A DNA stretch of 64,000 nt from Spongorhabdus nitratireducens (lineage in GTDB: Bacteria > Pseudomonadota > Gammaproteobacteria > Pseudomonadales > Endozoicomonadaceae), in assembly GCA_947387575.1 (NCBI GenBank), contig CANDOC010000001.1, positions 310,001 to 374,000 of the forward strand. The letters are read 5' to 3'. Every line of letters begins with the position of its first letter. The first letter of the stretch is position 1. This document shows positions 17,275 through 26,299 of the stretch, in pieces. The notes beneath the pieces are model-generated. The model did not search any database and was not told the origin of the DNA. It saw nothing but the letters and a program-made list of their open reading frames with translations. The position numbers and the translations under genes are program-made.

Positions 17275-17922
17275 TCAGGCAGCTGCTTGTTGTGTAGCCT
17301 TAATTTCAGTCAGGATCAGCTGAGAAACTTCTTTAGCACAGCCGAAATTGTCCCAGTCCAGTTCAATCAGTGGTGTCTCCATTTCACGACAAATCTGCGG
17401 CAGGCACGCTTCGTGGAACCGGTGCAGGTCACGAATATAATCCAGCGGAGTGCCGTTTTCAGCTGCACGGCCACGGGAGATCAGGCGATCGTAGGCCACT
17501 TCCGGTGTTGTGCGCAGGTAGACAACAGAGCTGATGCGAGGATAGTCCTGCAGGCGACGCTTGATATCGTAGTAGTAATCCATGTACATGGCATTGGGCT
17601 GCTCCATGGACAGGAAGTTGGCCTGGGAGAAAATCAGGTCAGAATAAAGCGAGCGCTCAATCAGGTAATTCTTGCTGGGATCGAGCTCTTTTACCAGAGA
17701 TGCACGACGCACAGTGATGTATTTCTGGAACCGGATACGACGGTTGGCATCGTGCGGATGCTGGGTGAAGTCTTCCAGCAGCTCGGTGAATTTCGGATCG
17801 TCTACAGGTTCCTGCAGATGTTCCCAACCCAGTTCTTCAGCCAGTCGGGGCAGCAGGGTGGATTTGCCTGCAGCAATGTTGGCTTCCACGGCAACAAAAT
17901 GGTTGGTCTGGCTGTTAATCAT
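17275..17922 (-). CDS. Deoxynucleoside kinase family protein
   Basis: About 215 residues from the ATG at 17922, which has GGAAG ten bases upstream; in-frame ATG at 17931 and the open frame to 18024 are alternatives. The P-loop is EANIAAGKST near residues 13-22, the nucleoside-binding EP appears in LQEPVDD, the characteristic ERS motif in IERSLYSDLIF, and the lid has arginines in YDRLISRGRAAE. These mark the dNK/dCK/dGK family, which phosphorylates deoxynucleosides with ATP in the salvage pathway. Which base it prefers is not evident. It is unlinked to other nucleotide genes here. Confidence 0.85.
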   Translation of the reverse strand: MINSQTNHFVAVEANIAAGKSTLLPRLAEELGWEHLQEPVDDPKFTELLEDFTQHPHDANRRIRFQKYITVRRASLVKELDPSKNYLIERSLYSDLIFSQANFLSMEQPNAMYMDYYYDIKRRLQDYPRISSVVYLRTTPEVAYDRLISRGRAAENGTPLDYIRDLHRFHEACLPQICREMETPLIELDWDNFGCAKEVSQLILTEIKATQQAAA

Positions 17923-18104
17923 AGTCAGCATGCTTCCGAAATATCTGGGTGCAAACAGGGAATCAGTCTTGCCTGCCGCGGGCAGTGATAGGGCAGGGCA
18001 CTCACTGTATCGGTGAACAGACACAGCGATGATTATTAAAATTTAGGCAGGCACTATAGAGCTGGAAGGGTAAGCCTGCAATAGGTATATCAACGATTGT
18101 TTTT

Positions 18105-18146
18105 CCATATATAGTGCCCTTGGTGTTCCGGCGGCGCTATATATGG
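18105..18146. repeat. Long palindrome upstream of the kinase gene
   Basis: CCATATATAGTGCC (18105-18118) pairs with GGCGCTATATATGG (18133-18146): 14 pairs with one G-U, around a 14-base loop. A shorter inverted pair, GGCACTATA (18050-18058), can pair alternatively with TATAGTGCC (18110-18118). It lies between the tRNA-Ser terminator and the kinase start. Whether it is an operator, an attenuator or a repeat is not known. Confidence 0.6.
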
Positions 18147-18226
18147 TGTTTCTGCGCTTTGGTAGGCACGGCTGATTATGTTGGGGCAGTTCTGAAGTTC
18201 AGTAGGTTGACCTGAATAAAACGCAC

Positions 18227-18260
18227 AAAAAAACCGGATCAGATATCTGATCCGGTTTTT
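18227..18260 (-). terminator. Terminator of tRNA-Ser copy 1
   Basis: AAAAACCGGATCAG and CTGATCCGGTTTTT form a long stem six bases beyond the CCA end of the tRNA. The same structure, with one base changed in the loop, follows copy 2 at 20132-20165. Confidence 0.85.
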
Positions 18261-18265
18261 ATATA

Positions 18266-18356
18266 TGGCGGAGGGACAGGGATTCGAACCCTGGGTGGGC
18301 TATTAACCCACGCTGGTTTTCAAGACCAGTGCATTCAACCGCTCTGCCATCCCTCC
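18266..18356 (-). tRNA. tRNA-Ser (UGA), copy 1
   Basis: A 91-nt class II tRNA including encoded CCA. The acceptor stem is GGAGGGA/TCCCTCC with discriminator G. The anticodon loop CTTGAAA gives anticodon TGA, and the long variable arm is GTGGGTTAATAGCCCAC. The T loop is TTCGAAT. It has its own promoter and terminator. An identical copy lies 1,905 bp to the right. Confidence 0.95.
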
Positions 18357-18369
18357 GCAAGCGAGGTAG

Positions 18370-18397
18370 ATATTACTGATTTGGGCCGTGGAGTCAA
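18370..18397 (-). promoter_or_regulatory. Promoter of tRNA-Ser copy 1
   Basis: Read on the minus strand, -35 TTGACT (18397-18392) and -10 TAATAT (18375-18370) are 16 bp apart, 13 bp before the mature 5' end. Copy 2 has the same boxes with the same spacing. Confidence 0.7.
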
Positions 18398-18475
18398 CGC
18401 CTATCTACAAGCTTTGTTCAAGATGGTTACCGGGAGTGACGATAAAACAGATAGCTTCCATGGATGATCTCCATC

Positions 18476-20083
18476 ATGTTGAACCGACTCTGTGTGCTTT
18501 GTGCTTTCGTACTACTGGCTCCGGTTACTCAGGCTTCTGACTTTCTGGGATCGCTTTACTTTGGTCAGGTTCCGGCGGGTGCCGAAGAGTTGCGCCAGCT
18601 GTATAACTGTCAGCCCGATCGGCCGGATGAAACGGCGATTACAGGTTACCGTTTATCAGATCCTTCTCTGAACGGGATATTTGAAGCTGATCCCGCAGAA
18701 GATGATGGTGAATGCCTGGTGATTACCGTGTCCTTCAGTCCGCCAAATGGGCTGCAGGACAAGTACAGGGTTTACGGTCGTGGCCTGAATGAATCAACAC
18801 AACGTGTACGTGGCAGTGGTGGTCCGATTGCCGGCGCTGCCGGTACCTCACAGGACTATTTGCAGGCCATGGTTAATGGTTACTGGGTAAATCTGGCTCC
18901 TGTCAGAGGCATCGGGGTCAGTCGTGCCGAATGGGATCAGGTGATAGTTAAAGCGGGCTGGCGTTACGGTGGTAATGTCACTCTGCTTCAGCACAAGAAG
19001 GAAGAATCCAAGCCCAAACCTCTGGGTTTCGATGCTGTGACTATTCTCGATGACCGGTTTTATTCAGTTCATTTCAATGGGGAGCGCAGCCTGACAGTAT
19101 TTGAGCTGGATGAGTTTGATATCCCCATACCTGTTCTTGGAACATCAGGAGAGTTGCTCAACTACGGCAAGCTCAATCGAACCCAGTGGATTGCCTCCAG
19201 TGAAGAGAGTGGTTATCTGGCGACGCTGGGATTGCTGGGTGAGACCATTATCTGGGATCCGACAGATGAAGGGCTGGATAAGGTACATGTCGACGATTGC
19301 TCGGCAAGCGAGTGTGGCGTGCTGGGTTTGTTGCACCGGCATGAGCCGGTTTTTAGTGATGATGGCGAGTGCCTGATGGCTGCTGATGGCAGCAGCATTT
19401 TTAATACCGGCAAGCAGATTCGCAGTTATAGTGTGCCGGATGATGGTGTTCCCAGAGAGCTGGGAGAGACTCTGGTTGCCAGTGATATCTGGGGTCTGAG
19501 TACCGGGCCGGATGATGCGCTGGCTTTTATTAATATGGACGACAACAGTTTGTCGGAATGTCAGGTATCAGATTATCAGTGTGGTATCCATAGCTGTACC
19601 AGCTTCAAACCCCAGGGCTTGAGTAAACCCCGGGCAGCCGCTTACAGCTCTGATGGGCTCTGGTTTGCTGCATCCGGATGTACGGCTCAGGAACCCTATT
19701 GCAGCCTGGTTAATTTATGGCCCCGTGATGGTATTCGCATTATAAACCAGCCACCTGAAACCTTTGAAGCTTCCTGGGTGGATGCCTATTCGGGCTGGAA
19801 TCTGAAGTTTCACCCGGATGATGATCAGCTGGTGGTGCTGGGACTGTACCGGGTCAGTTTCTTTGAAATTGATGAAGATGGGGATCTCTTTCTACAGTGG
19901 TCTTTCGAGCATGGTGAGGGTGGTGCCTACAAACCCCGCAATGGAAACTGGATACGTAACAAGGTGCTGGTTTTCAATGAAGACGGTTCACGACTGTATA
20001 TTGGATATACAGGCTCAGAAGGTGGTGTGATGATGTATGACGAGCTGATTGAAGGTGAGTCGGAGTATCTTATAGACGAGTGA
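18476..20083 (+). CDS. Secreted beta-propeller-like protein of unknown function
   Basis: About 535 residues with a Sec signal peptide (LNRLCVLCAFVLLAPVTQAS). The mature part is acidic and cysteine-containing. Repeated strand-turn patterns such as PVFSDDGECLMAADGSSIFN, AAYSSDGLWFAAS, WNLKFHPDDDQLVVLGLYRV and LVFNEDGSRLYIGYTG are typical of WD40/YVTN-like propeller blades, but the blades are irregular and no named family is claimed. The ATG at 18476 is the second in frame; one at 18464 is also possible. The gene lies exactly between the two tRNA-Ser units, so it may have arrived with the tRNA duplication. A larger propeller-like secreted protein occurs at 33444. Confidence 0.7.
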   Translation: MLNRLCVLCAFVLLAPVTQASDFLGSLYFGQVPAGAEELRQLYNCQPDRPDETAITGYRLSDPSLNGIFEADPAEDDGECLVITVSFSPPNGLQDKYRVYGRGLNESTQRVRGSGGPIAGAAGTSQDYLQAMVNGYWVNLAPVRGIGVSRAEWDQVIVKAGWRYGGNVTLLQHKKEESKPKPLGFDAVTILDDRFYSVHFNGERSLTVFELDEFDIPIPVLGTSGELLNYGKLNRTQWIASSEESGYLATLGLLGETIIWDPTDEGLDKVHVDDCSASECGVLGLLHRHEPVFSDDGECLMAADGSSIFNTGKQIRSYSVPDDGVPRELGETLVASDIWGLSTGPDDALAFINMDDNSLSECQVSDYQCGIHSCTSFKPQGLSKPRAAAYSSDGLWFAASGCTAQEPYCSLVNLWPRDGIRIINQPPETFEASWVDAYSGWNLKFHPDDDQLVVLGLYRVSFFEIDEDGDLFLQWSFEHGEGGAYKPRNGNWIRNKVLVFNEDGSRLYIGYTGSEGGVMMYDELIEGESEYLIDE

Positions 20084-20131
20084 AGACCGATAACTGTAGA
20101 GCTGGAAGGCCGTTGGCTTTTTTTCAGGCAC

Positions 20132-20165
20132 AAAAAAACCGGATCAGTTATCTGATCCGGTTTTT
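20132..20165 (-). terminator. Terminator of tRNA-Ser copy 2
   Basis: The same stem as at 18227, with TTAT in place of ATAT in the loop. It ends copy 2 and, read in the other direction, could also stop transcripts of the propeller gene. Confidence 0.85.
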
Positions 20166-20170
20166 ATATA

Positions 20171-20261
20171 TGGCGGAGGGACAGGGATTCGAACCCTGGG
20201 TGGGCTATTAACCCACGCTGGTTTTCAAGACCAGTGCATTCAACCGCTCTGCCATCCCTCC
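20171..20261 (-). tRNA. tRNA-Ser (UGA), copy 2
   Basis: The 91-nt sequence, including CCA and the TGA anticodon, is identical to the tRNA at 18266-18356. Promoter, tRNA and terminator are all duplicated, so both copies should be expressed. Confidence 0.95.
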
Positions 20262-20274
20262 GCAAGCGAGATGA

Positions 20275-20302
20275 ATATTAATGAAAAACCGGCTGGAGTC
20301 AA
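20275..20302 (-). promoter_or_regulatory. Promoter of tRNA-Ser copy 2
   Basis: On the minus strand -35 TTGACT (20302-20297) and -10 TAATAT (20280-20275) are 16 bp apart, as in copy 1. The sequence between the boxes has diverged from copy 1 while the boxes are kept. Confidence 0.7.
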
Positions 20303-20357
20303 CTGCGAGATGTGAAAAAGGCTATGTTTTCAACAAGATGCAAATAGTGTGAGGGAT

Positions 20358-20400
20358 AAAAAAGAGCCCGACAGCTTTCATTCCAGCTATCAGGCTCTTA
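20358..20400 (-). terminator. Terminator of the fhs gene
   Basis: Read on the minus strand, AAGAGCCTGATAGCT pairs with AGCTGTCGGGCTCTT and is followed by a T run. It lies 49 bp after the fhs stop. Confidence 0.8.
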
Positions 20401-20448
20401 AAGGTAAGTTTCAGTCGTTCCTAGAGAATCACAGTCTGAACCACCAGA

Positions 20449-22200
20449 TTAACTCAGACCGACAATCTGTCCTTTCTCATCGATATCAATCTTCATATAA
20501 CCTGGCAGGGAACCAAAGCCAGGCATGGTCATAATGCTACCGGCCAGGATATAGACAAAGCCGGCACCGGCAGACAGTCGCACTTCCCGTACCGGGAAAT
20601 CAAAGCCTTTGGGTGCACCTTTCAGTGACGGATCGTGAGAAATGGACAGTGGAGTCTTGGCCATGCAGACTGGCAGTTTGCCATAGCCGTTTGCTTCCAG
20701 TTCCGCCATCTGAGCGATTGCGGTTTCACTGAATACCGGCTTGCTGGCACCGTAGCCTTTGGTCACCATAGTGGTGATGCGCTCTTCCAGAGACTGGTTC
20801 AGCTCATACAGGTGAGTGAACTGACGTGGCTGTTCACAGGCCGCATCAACCGCATGAGCCAGTTCCATAGCGCCTTCACCACCAAAGCGGAAACCATCCA
20901 TAATGGCAGCACCGTCAGCACCAAATTCAATGGCACGCTGGCGGGTCAGTTGCAGTTCTTCTTCTGTATCTTCCGGGAAACGGTTAATGGAAACCACAAC
21001 TGGCAGGCCGTACTGCTTCACGTTCTGGATATGCCAGTTCAGGTTGGACAGGCCCTTTTCCAGTGCATCGACATTGGGTTCAACCATACCCTTATCCAAC
21101 GGTTTGCCCGGGCTCATCACGAAATCACCGGAGTGAGATTTCAGACCGCGCAGGGAGCAAACCAGTACCACTGTATCCGGTGCTTTGCCGGAAACACGGG
21201 CTTTGATGTTGCAGTATTTTTCCAACCCCATATCGGAACCGAAACCGGCTTCTGTGACCACATAGTCACCCAGCTTGAGCGCAATCCGGTCAGCCAGAAC
21301 AGAAGAGTTACCGTGAGCGATATTGGCAAACGGGCCGGCATGAATCAGACAGGCGCCGCCTTCCAGATTCTGCATCAGGGTAGGGTGGATGGCATCTTTC
21401 AGAATGGCGGTCATGGCACCCGCGACCTGCAGGTCTTCCGCAGTTACCGGCTGACCGGACTTGTCATAGGCCATGATGACCTTGCCGATCCGCTTGCGCA
21501 TATCCAGCAGGCTGTCGGTCAGTGCCAGAATGGCCATCAGTTCGGAAGCAACGGCAATATCAAATGCTTCTTCGCGCGGCACACCATTCATATTTTTTTT
21601 CTGGTGAGCAGACTGCTGGCCAATGGTCATACCGCGCAGTGCTCGGTCATTGTGGTCTACTACCCGCTTCCAGCAGATACGGTCGACATCGATTTTCAGG
21701 GACTTCAGGCCTGTACGCTCTTCGAACGCTTCGTAGCCTTCACGCTCTTCGTGGAACAGGCGGCTGTCGAGGGCGGCAGCACCGAGGTTGTGGGCACTGG
21801 CAATAGCGTGAATATCACCGGTCAGGTGCAGGTTGAAGTCTTCCATCGGTACAACCTGGGCATTACCGCCGCCGGCAGCACCACCCTTGATACCAAAGAC
21901 CGGACCCATGCTGGGCTGGCGAATACAGCTGATGGCTTTTTTGCCAATCATATTCAGGCCCATGGTCAGGCCAATAGTGTTTACGGTTTTGCCTTCGCCA
22001 AACGGGGTAGGGGTAATGGCGCTGATCAGCACCATTCGGCCGTCAGGTTTTTCTTCCAGACGCTCCAGCGACTCAATGCGTACTTTGGCCTTGTAGTGGC
22101 CATGGGGTTCATATTCGTGGGTTTCCAGACCCAGCCCGGAAGCAATTTCGGAAATGTTTTTCAGGGAAGCGGAGCGGGAGATCTCGATGTCTGACTTCAT
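20449..22200 (-). CDS. fhs: Formate--tetrahydrofolate ligase
   Basis: A 583-residue enzyme of normal family length. It makes 10-formyl-THF from formate, THF and ATP in the cytoplasm and so feeds purine and methionyl-tRNA formylation. The P-loop is [16 protein letters not shown] near residue 68. Other family blocks seen are [45 protein letters not shown]-like [15 protein letters not shown] and the C-terminal [20 protein letters not shown]. It is transcribed alone with a terminator after it. Together with MetH at 29628 it belongs to one-carbon metabolism, though the genes are not linked in an operon. Confidence 0.95.
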   Translation of the reverse strand: MKSDIEISRSASLKNISEIASGLGLETHEYEPHGHYKAKVRIESLERLEEKPDGRMVLISAITPTPFGEGKTVNTIGLTMGLNMIGKKAISCIRQPSMGPVFGIKGGAAGGGNAQVVPMEDFNLHLTGDIHAIASAHNLGAAALDSRLFHEEREGYEAFEERTGLKSLKIDVDRICWKRVVDHNDRALRGMTIGQQSAHQKKNMNGVPREEAFDIAVASELMAILALTDSLLDMRKRIGKVIMAYDKSGQPVTAEDLQVAGAMTAILKDAIHPTLMQNLEGGACLIHAGPFANIAHGNSSVLADRIALKLGDYVVTEAGFGSDMGLEKYCNIKARVSGKAPDTVVLVCSLRGLKSHSGDFVMSPGKPLDKGMVEPNVDALEKGLSNLNWHIQNVKQYGLPVVVSINRFPEDTEEELQLTRQRAIEFGADGAAIMDGFRFGGEGAMELAHAVDAACEQPRQFTHLYELNQSLEERITTMVTKGYGASKPVFSETAIAQMAELEANGYGKLPVCMAKTPLSISHDPSLKGAPKGFDFPVREVRLSAGAGFVYILAGSIMTMPGFGSLPGYMKIDIDEKGQIVGLS

Positions 22201-22548
22201 TCTATTTATACCAGTCCCATAGGTCTGCTTTGAAACAATCCCTGCATAACTTCCAGATAAGGTAGGTGCAGGAATTAGAAGTGTTCCTGCATGGTGCCAG
22301 AAAGAAAAAGGGGGTTTTTTGATCCAAGGCAGTTATTGGATTGGTGGGTTTTGTGTTTGTGATAAGTTTTGTGCTGTTATGTTTCTATTATACAATCATA
22401 TTGTCTTGTGGTAGAGATTTAATCAAACATTGACTTTTACAAGTGAGAATCAAAAGAGAGCAACGACAGGCTGCCAAATATAATATAAGTTGTCTTTACA
22501 TAATTAGCAGATCAGCAGTCCTGTCATTTTTGTAGTACATACAGCTCT
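22201..22548. other. Intergenic region, AT-rich, no gene seen
   Basis: These 348 bp separate the divergently read promoter side of fhs from the end of the next orphan gene. The sequence is AT-rich and holds the fhs promoter region. No conserved RNA, palindrome or open frame was recognised. Confidence 0.5.
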
Positions 22549-23640
22549 TCAGGCTGCACTTGATCTGAAAAGATCCAGCCAGTTAAGCATTAATAAGCAG
22601 AAACTTGCTCTTTGTGGATCGGTACCCAGATCGGATGAAAGGATTTGAAGCAGGTATTTATGATATGCGAAGATAGCTCTGTCTTGTTCTTGAGTAATGG
22701 CTGACTGTAGTGTTTTTAATACAGGACTACCCAATTGCTGACTATTATCGAGAAGGTATTGTGCTAGAAAATAATAATCAGATTCACCTATCTTCAGATG
22801 TTCTTTAAATCCAGTATATTGTGTCGAAAGATCAGGCAGTTGACCGCTTGATGCTGTGACTGAGCTGCTCTCTTCGGAATGTGTTTTGAAGGCTCTGCAT
22901 CTACATTCCAATAGTTTTTTCGCATTTTTCGGGGCTGTTTGAAGACTTTCTGCAAGTGTTGTAAAGAGTACTTCCAAGTCACCAGTACCTATTGGATCTG
23001 CCTGCATTGTTTCAGGTGCTGGTTCTTTATCTACTTGAACACTCGCGGGTGTCGCAATTTGTGGCCTCAGGAAAAATGTGAGGTACATAGCCAGGGGCTC
23101 ATCATCAGACTCAGCTTCATTAGATATAACGTGTGAAACACTAAATTTTCCGAGCTTGGATATATCCTCTTCACTACAGAGGCTGTCTGGAAAACGTGCA
23201 TTAAAGAGTTGTTCATAAAGGGTATTCAGCATACAGGGTCCCAATAACAGGCCACCATCTGTATATACGACATCTTTATTTATTGCCCATAGCTCCAAAC
23301 AAGCCTGAAATATCTCCCCTTCCGGAGAGCCTGGCTCAAGGGGAATGTTAAAGCCCTCACTTGAGTCCTTGTAACAAAACTGGAAGGATTCTGCTCCGCT
23401 TGCAAGTTCTTTGACAAAGACGGCCTGCTCATCTTTGCACTCACTTAGTAGTGGGCTTAACAAGTCACTTTCAAGTGGTTTTTTGGCAGGGTATACCACA
23501 ATATTCAGAATCTGATTGCTTTCTGTGAAAGCAACAAATACCTGTAGATCATTTTCATATTGAGAGAAGCAGAACTTAGGCAACAGCAGCAGGAGTACCA
23601 GGAAGCATCTTTTATTGATCTTGCATTTTCGCAATTTCAT
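22549..23640 (-). CDS. Secreted protein of unknown function
   Basis: A 363-residue protein with a strong Sec signal peptide (RCFLVLLLLLPKFCFS, cleavage near residue 26). The mature part is acidic with scattered cysteines and a serine/proline-rich middle (PASVQVDKEPAPETMQADPI), splitting it into an N-terminal domain of about 180 residues and a helical C-terminal domain. No family was recognised. The gene is AT-richer than fhs and stands alone between long intergenic stretches, like the other secreted orphans here. It is probably lineage-specific. Confidence 0.65.
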   Translation of the reverse strand: MKLRKCKINKRCFLVLLLLLPKFCFSQYENDLQVFVAFTESNQILNIVVYPAKKPLESDLLSPLLSECKDEQAVFVKELASGAESFQFCYKDSSEGFNIPLEPGSPEGEIFQACLELWAINKDVVYTDGGLLLGPCMLNTLYEQLFNARFPDSLCSEEDISKLGKFSVSHVISNEAESDDEPLAMYLTFFLRPQIATPASVQVDKEPAPETMQADPIGTGDLEVLFTTLAESLQTAPKNAKKLLECRCRAFKTHSEESSSVTASSGQLPDLSTQYTGFKEHLKIGESDYYFLAQYLLDNSQQLGSPVLKTLQSAITQEQDRAIFAYHKYLLQILSSDLGTDPQRASFCLLMLNWLDLFRSSAA

Positions 23641-23833
23641 GTTGTTTACCTTGTTAGTGAGAAGATGAAATGCTTGACTCCAATTTGGTTTTAATAACTC
23701 TGTTGATTTTTTTTCATTATTTATGATTAGTTTTTGTCTTTCTTGTGGGGGGTAAAGGTTAGGTTACGATCAGAAATACTGCTGGTATTTGAAGTGAAAA
23801 TTTAAAACAACCACACTGGTTTCAGAGTGCATC

Positions 23834-24388
23834 ATGAAATATCTCTATTTCGACCTTGATGAAACGCTTTTCACAACACTAGACAGATATTCCAGTCTTA
23901 GCCTGCCCCAGCAGGATAGTCTTGATAACAGTGTTGATTATGAATTTTTTCCTGATCAGAAAAGTTACCCCTTGTATCGCTCAAGGCATGGGTTAATTTT
24001 TTCCCACCTGGCATTATCTCCAGACGACTTCCGGGTTTATGTGCTGACCAGTGCAGTGTATGTCGATGCCAGAATTCGCAAGGGCCTGGCCAAATTCTTT
24101 GGTAACCGTGATTTCTTCTGGAATGTGCCCTGTATCAACCGGTTTCACTATCCCAATGCCCAGAACAAGGGAGAGAAAATCCTGTTGCATATGCGTGGTC
24201 TTGAGCAGGCTAATGACCAGGGCGGTTTATCCGGGCTGGAGGTCTGGCTGATTGATGATCAGCCCGGTAACAGGCTTTCGGCTATAGCAGTTGGAGCCAA
24301 AGCGATTGCCTCAGACGCGGCTGACTACATTACAAAGCTGGAGCAGTTGGTGCTCGGTGGACCTGTAGAGTTGCCTGCCAAGCCTTGA
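23834..24388 (+). CDS. HAD-like hydrolase
   Basis: A 184-residue protein with the HAD motifs: motif I FDLDETLF (residues 6-13), motif II VYVLTSAVYVDARI near residue 74, a possible lysine (NKGEKIL) for motif III, and motif IV WLIDDQPGNR near residue 138. The cap is small. HAD proteins of this size are phosphatases or related hydrolases; the substrate is unknown. The ribosome site is weak. It lies 68 bp ahead of the alpha/beta hydrolase, on the same strand. Confidence 0.75.
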   Translation: MKYLYFDLDETLFTTLDRYSSLSLPQQDSLDNSVDYEFFPDQKSYPLYRSRHGLIFSHLALSPDDFRVYVLTSAVYVDARIRKGLAKFFGNRDFFWNVPCINRFHYPNAQNKGEKILLHMRGLEQANDQGGLSGLEVWLIDDQPGNRLSAIAVGAKAIASDAADYITKLEQLVLGGPVELPAKP

Positions 24389-24456
24389 GGCATCGGCTGT
24401 TATCGTGTTAAACAACAGCAGAACAAAATGATAATTAATGCGGTGCCTGTCCCTCC

Positions 24457-25317
24457 ATGATGAAATCAGCAAAGAACTATATTCTGCCGACCCGTTCACT
24501 CAAGATGGGGGTGCGGGAGTGGGGCGATCCTGATGGCACTCCTGTCGTAGCATTGCATGGGTGGCTGGATAATGCGGCAACGTTTGACCGGGTTGCACCG
24601 GGGCTGGAAGGTATTCGTCTGATCTCCATCGATCATGCCGGCCATGCCCTGAGTGAACAGCGGCCTGCCGGTAGCCATTATCAGGTGTGGGAATACACCC
24701 TTGATATGGTCGATATTCTGGATGCACTGGAACTGGAAAAAGCGACCTTAATGGGACACTCACTGGGGGCTATTGTACTGACCCAGTTTGCAGCAACATT
24801 CCCCGAACGGGTAGAGCGCCTGGGGTTAATTGAAGGACTGGTACCCATGACATCTGTGCCGGAGGCGGCGCCGGATAATCTGGCGCAATATGCCAAAGTC
24901 CGTCATCGGGTGCAGCAGGCAAAGCCTACCATCTATTCCTCTCGTGACAAGGCGATCGAAGCGCGGATGAATGGTTTTGTGAAGCTCGGACGCGAGGCGG
25001 CAACAATTCTGGCTGAACGCGGTGTTTTCAAGGCAGACAACGGCTTTTACTGGCATAATGACTCCAGGCTGAAATTGCCGACCGCAGTGCGGATGGATCA
25101 GGCGACAGGATTCGCATTTGTACAGAAGCTGGCGGTTCCGACTTTACTGGTACTCGGGGAAGACAGTGGCTATCAGAAGTCCCGAATGTTTCCAAAGCAG
25201 CTGCCTGACTGTCTGCAACTGAAATTACTACCGGGTGGCCATCACCTGCATCTCGAACAGAGCAGCGATGCCGTGGCTGAGGTGATGAACCGCTTTCTGA
25301 AGGGGGAAAGTGTGTGA
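24457..25317 (+). CDS. Alpha/beta hydrolase
   Basis: A 286-residue protein of the alpha/beta hydrolase fold. The oxyanion region is VVALHGWLDNAATFDRV, the nucleophile elbow is GHSLG with Ser102, the acid probably lies in LLVLGEDSG, and the catalytic histidine is in GGHHLHLEQ near residue 262. The layout resembles serine esterases such as MEST/YbfF-type enzymes. It acts in the cytoplasm on an unknown ester. Its stop overlaps the start of the next gene by four bases, so the two are translated together. Confidence 0.85.
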   Translation: MMKSAKNYILPTRSLKMGVREWGDPDGTPVVALHGWLDNAATFDRVAPGLEGIRLISIDHAGHALSEQRPAGSHYQVWEYTLDMVDILDALELEKATLMGHSLGAIVLTQFAATFPERVERLGLIEGLVPMTSVPEAAPDNLAQYAKVRHRVQQAKPTIYSSRDKAIEARMNGFVKLGREAATILAERGVFKADNGFYWHNDSRLKLPTAVRMDQATGFAFVQKLAVPTLLVLGEDSGYQKSRMFPKQLPDCLQLKLLPGGHHLHLEQSSDAVAEVMNRFLKGESV

Positions 25318-26240
25318 TTCGACAAGTCCGAAATTTGTTGGCTGGATGTTTGCTGGTTACGACCGGGCTTTCCGGTCTGGTTATGGCTGCAGCGCCCGTC
25401 ATTCAGGATTATCCCAACGCCGAACAAAAGAGCCTGAGCAGTCAGGAAAAACACAATTATCCGGTGATCACCAGTCCGCTGAAAAAAGTGAATGGTCGTA
25501 TTATGGCGGACCAGGAAGTGTGGCAGGACGGTCATCTTGACCGTCGCTGGTTACAGATTCCGGCCGGTCATGACAGCTTTGCGGCGTTTGAATTCTATGA
25601 GCGGCAATTATACAAGCAGGATATTAAAGTCCTGTTCCAGTGTGATCGCTATACCTGTGGCGAAAGCACCTACTGGGCCAACCATGTGTTTGGTATTGCG
25701 GCACTGGGTGGTTATGACCGCAGTCAGTCGTTGCTGGTGGCTGAGTCCGGGGTCGGGGCACATCGTCGGGTGTATGTTTTGTATGCGGTGCAGCGCGGTA
25801 ATCGCCGGGTTCAGGTGTTGCTGGATCAGTTTCAGCCGCAGGTAACCTCGCCTGGTCAGGGAAGTGAGAACGGGCTTTCTACTGACTATGTGCTGGCCAT
25901 GATCGACAGTAATGGTTTTTATGACATATCCGGCTGGCCGGAAATGAAGCTGGACTTCAAAAACAGTACCGGCTTCCGCTTGCTGGTGGATGTACTGAAA
26001 CGTCGTTCGCACCAGACATGGTTGCTGGCTGTTCAGCCGTCGTCTGCTTTTACCGCCAGACAGGACCTTCAGCAGCAGCTGAAACAGGGACAGGTTTGGG
26101 GTAAGGCGATTCTCGATGAGCTGAAGCAAAAGGATATTGTGATCGACAAGTTGCAGCTGTTGCAAACCGGGCCGGTCCTTACTGTTGAGAAAGGTAATGA
26201 CACGCCGGTTATTCGTTTGATTTCGCTGGATGCTGACTGA
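25314..26240 (+). CDS. DUF4892-like exported protein
   Basis: A 308-residue protein with a signal peptide (NLLAGCLLVTTGLSGLVMAA). The mature part resembles DUF4892 proteins of pseudomonads: an N-terminal region that includes RIMADQEVWQDGHLDRRWLQ, a CDRYTCGESTYWANHVFG block with two cysteines, and an OmpA-like tail near residues 205-300 (STGFRLLVDVLKRRSHQTWL). The start is GTG at 25314, overlapping the hydrolase stop (GTGA), with AGGGGGA upstream. Function unknown; a cell-envelope role is inferred from the signal peptide and tail. Confidence 0.7.
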   Translation: MIRQVRNLLAGCLLVTTGLSGLVMAAAPVIQDYPNAEQKSLSSQEKHNYPVITSPLKKVNGRIMADQEVWQDGHLDRRWLQIPAGHDSFAAFEFYERQLYKQDIKVLFQCDRYTCGESTYWANHVFGIAALGGYDRSQSLLVAESGVGAHRRVYVLYAVQRGNRRVQVLLDQFQPQVTSPGQGSENGLSTDYVLAMIDSNGFYDISGWPEMKLDFKNSTGFRLLVDVLKRRSHQTWLLAVQPSSAFTARQDLQQQLKQGQVWGKAILDELKQKDIVIDKLQLLQTGPVLTVEKGNDTPVIRLISLDAD

Positions 26241-26261
26241 TTGTCTTTAGGCGGAGTATCA

Positions 26262-26290
26262 GGCAGGCCATATTCTATGGCCTGCCATTT
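26262..26290. terminator. Terminator between convergent genes
   Basis: GGCAGGCCAT-ATTCT-ATGGCCTGCC is a ten-pair stem followed by ATTTAT. It lies between the ends of the DUF4892 gene and the frameshifted lipoprotein gene. Confidence 0.75.
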
Positions 26291-26299
26291 ATCGCTTCG

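Noticed and set aside
20635-22194. A 519-codon plus-strand frame opposite fhs
   Set aside because: It mirrors the conserved formate-THF ligase frame over its full length and its protein has no family pattern.
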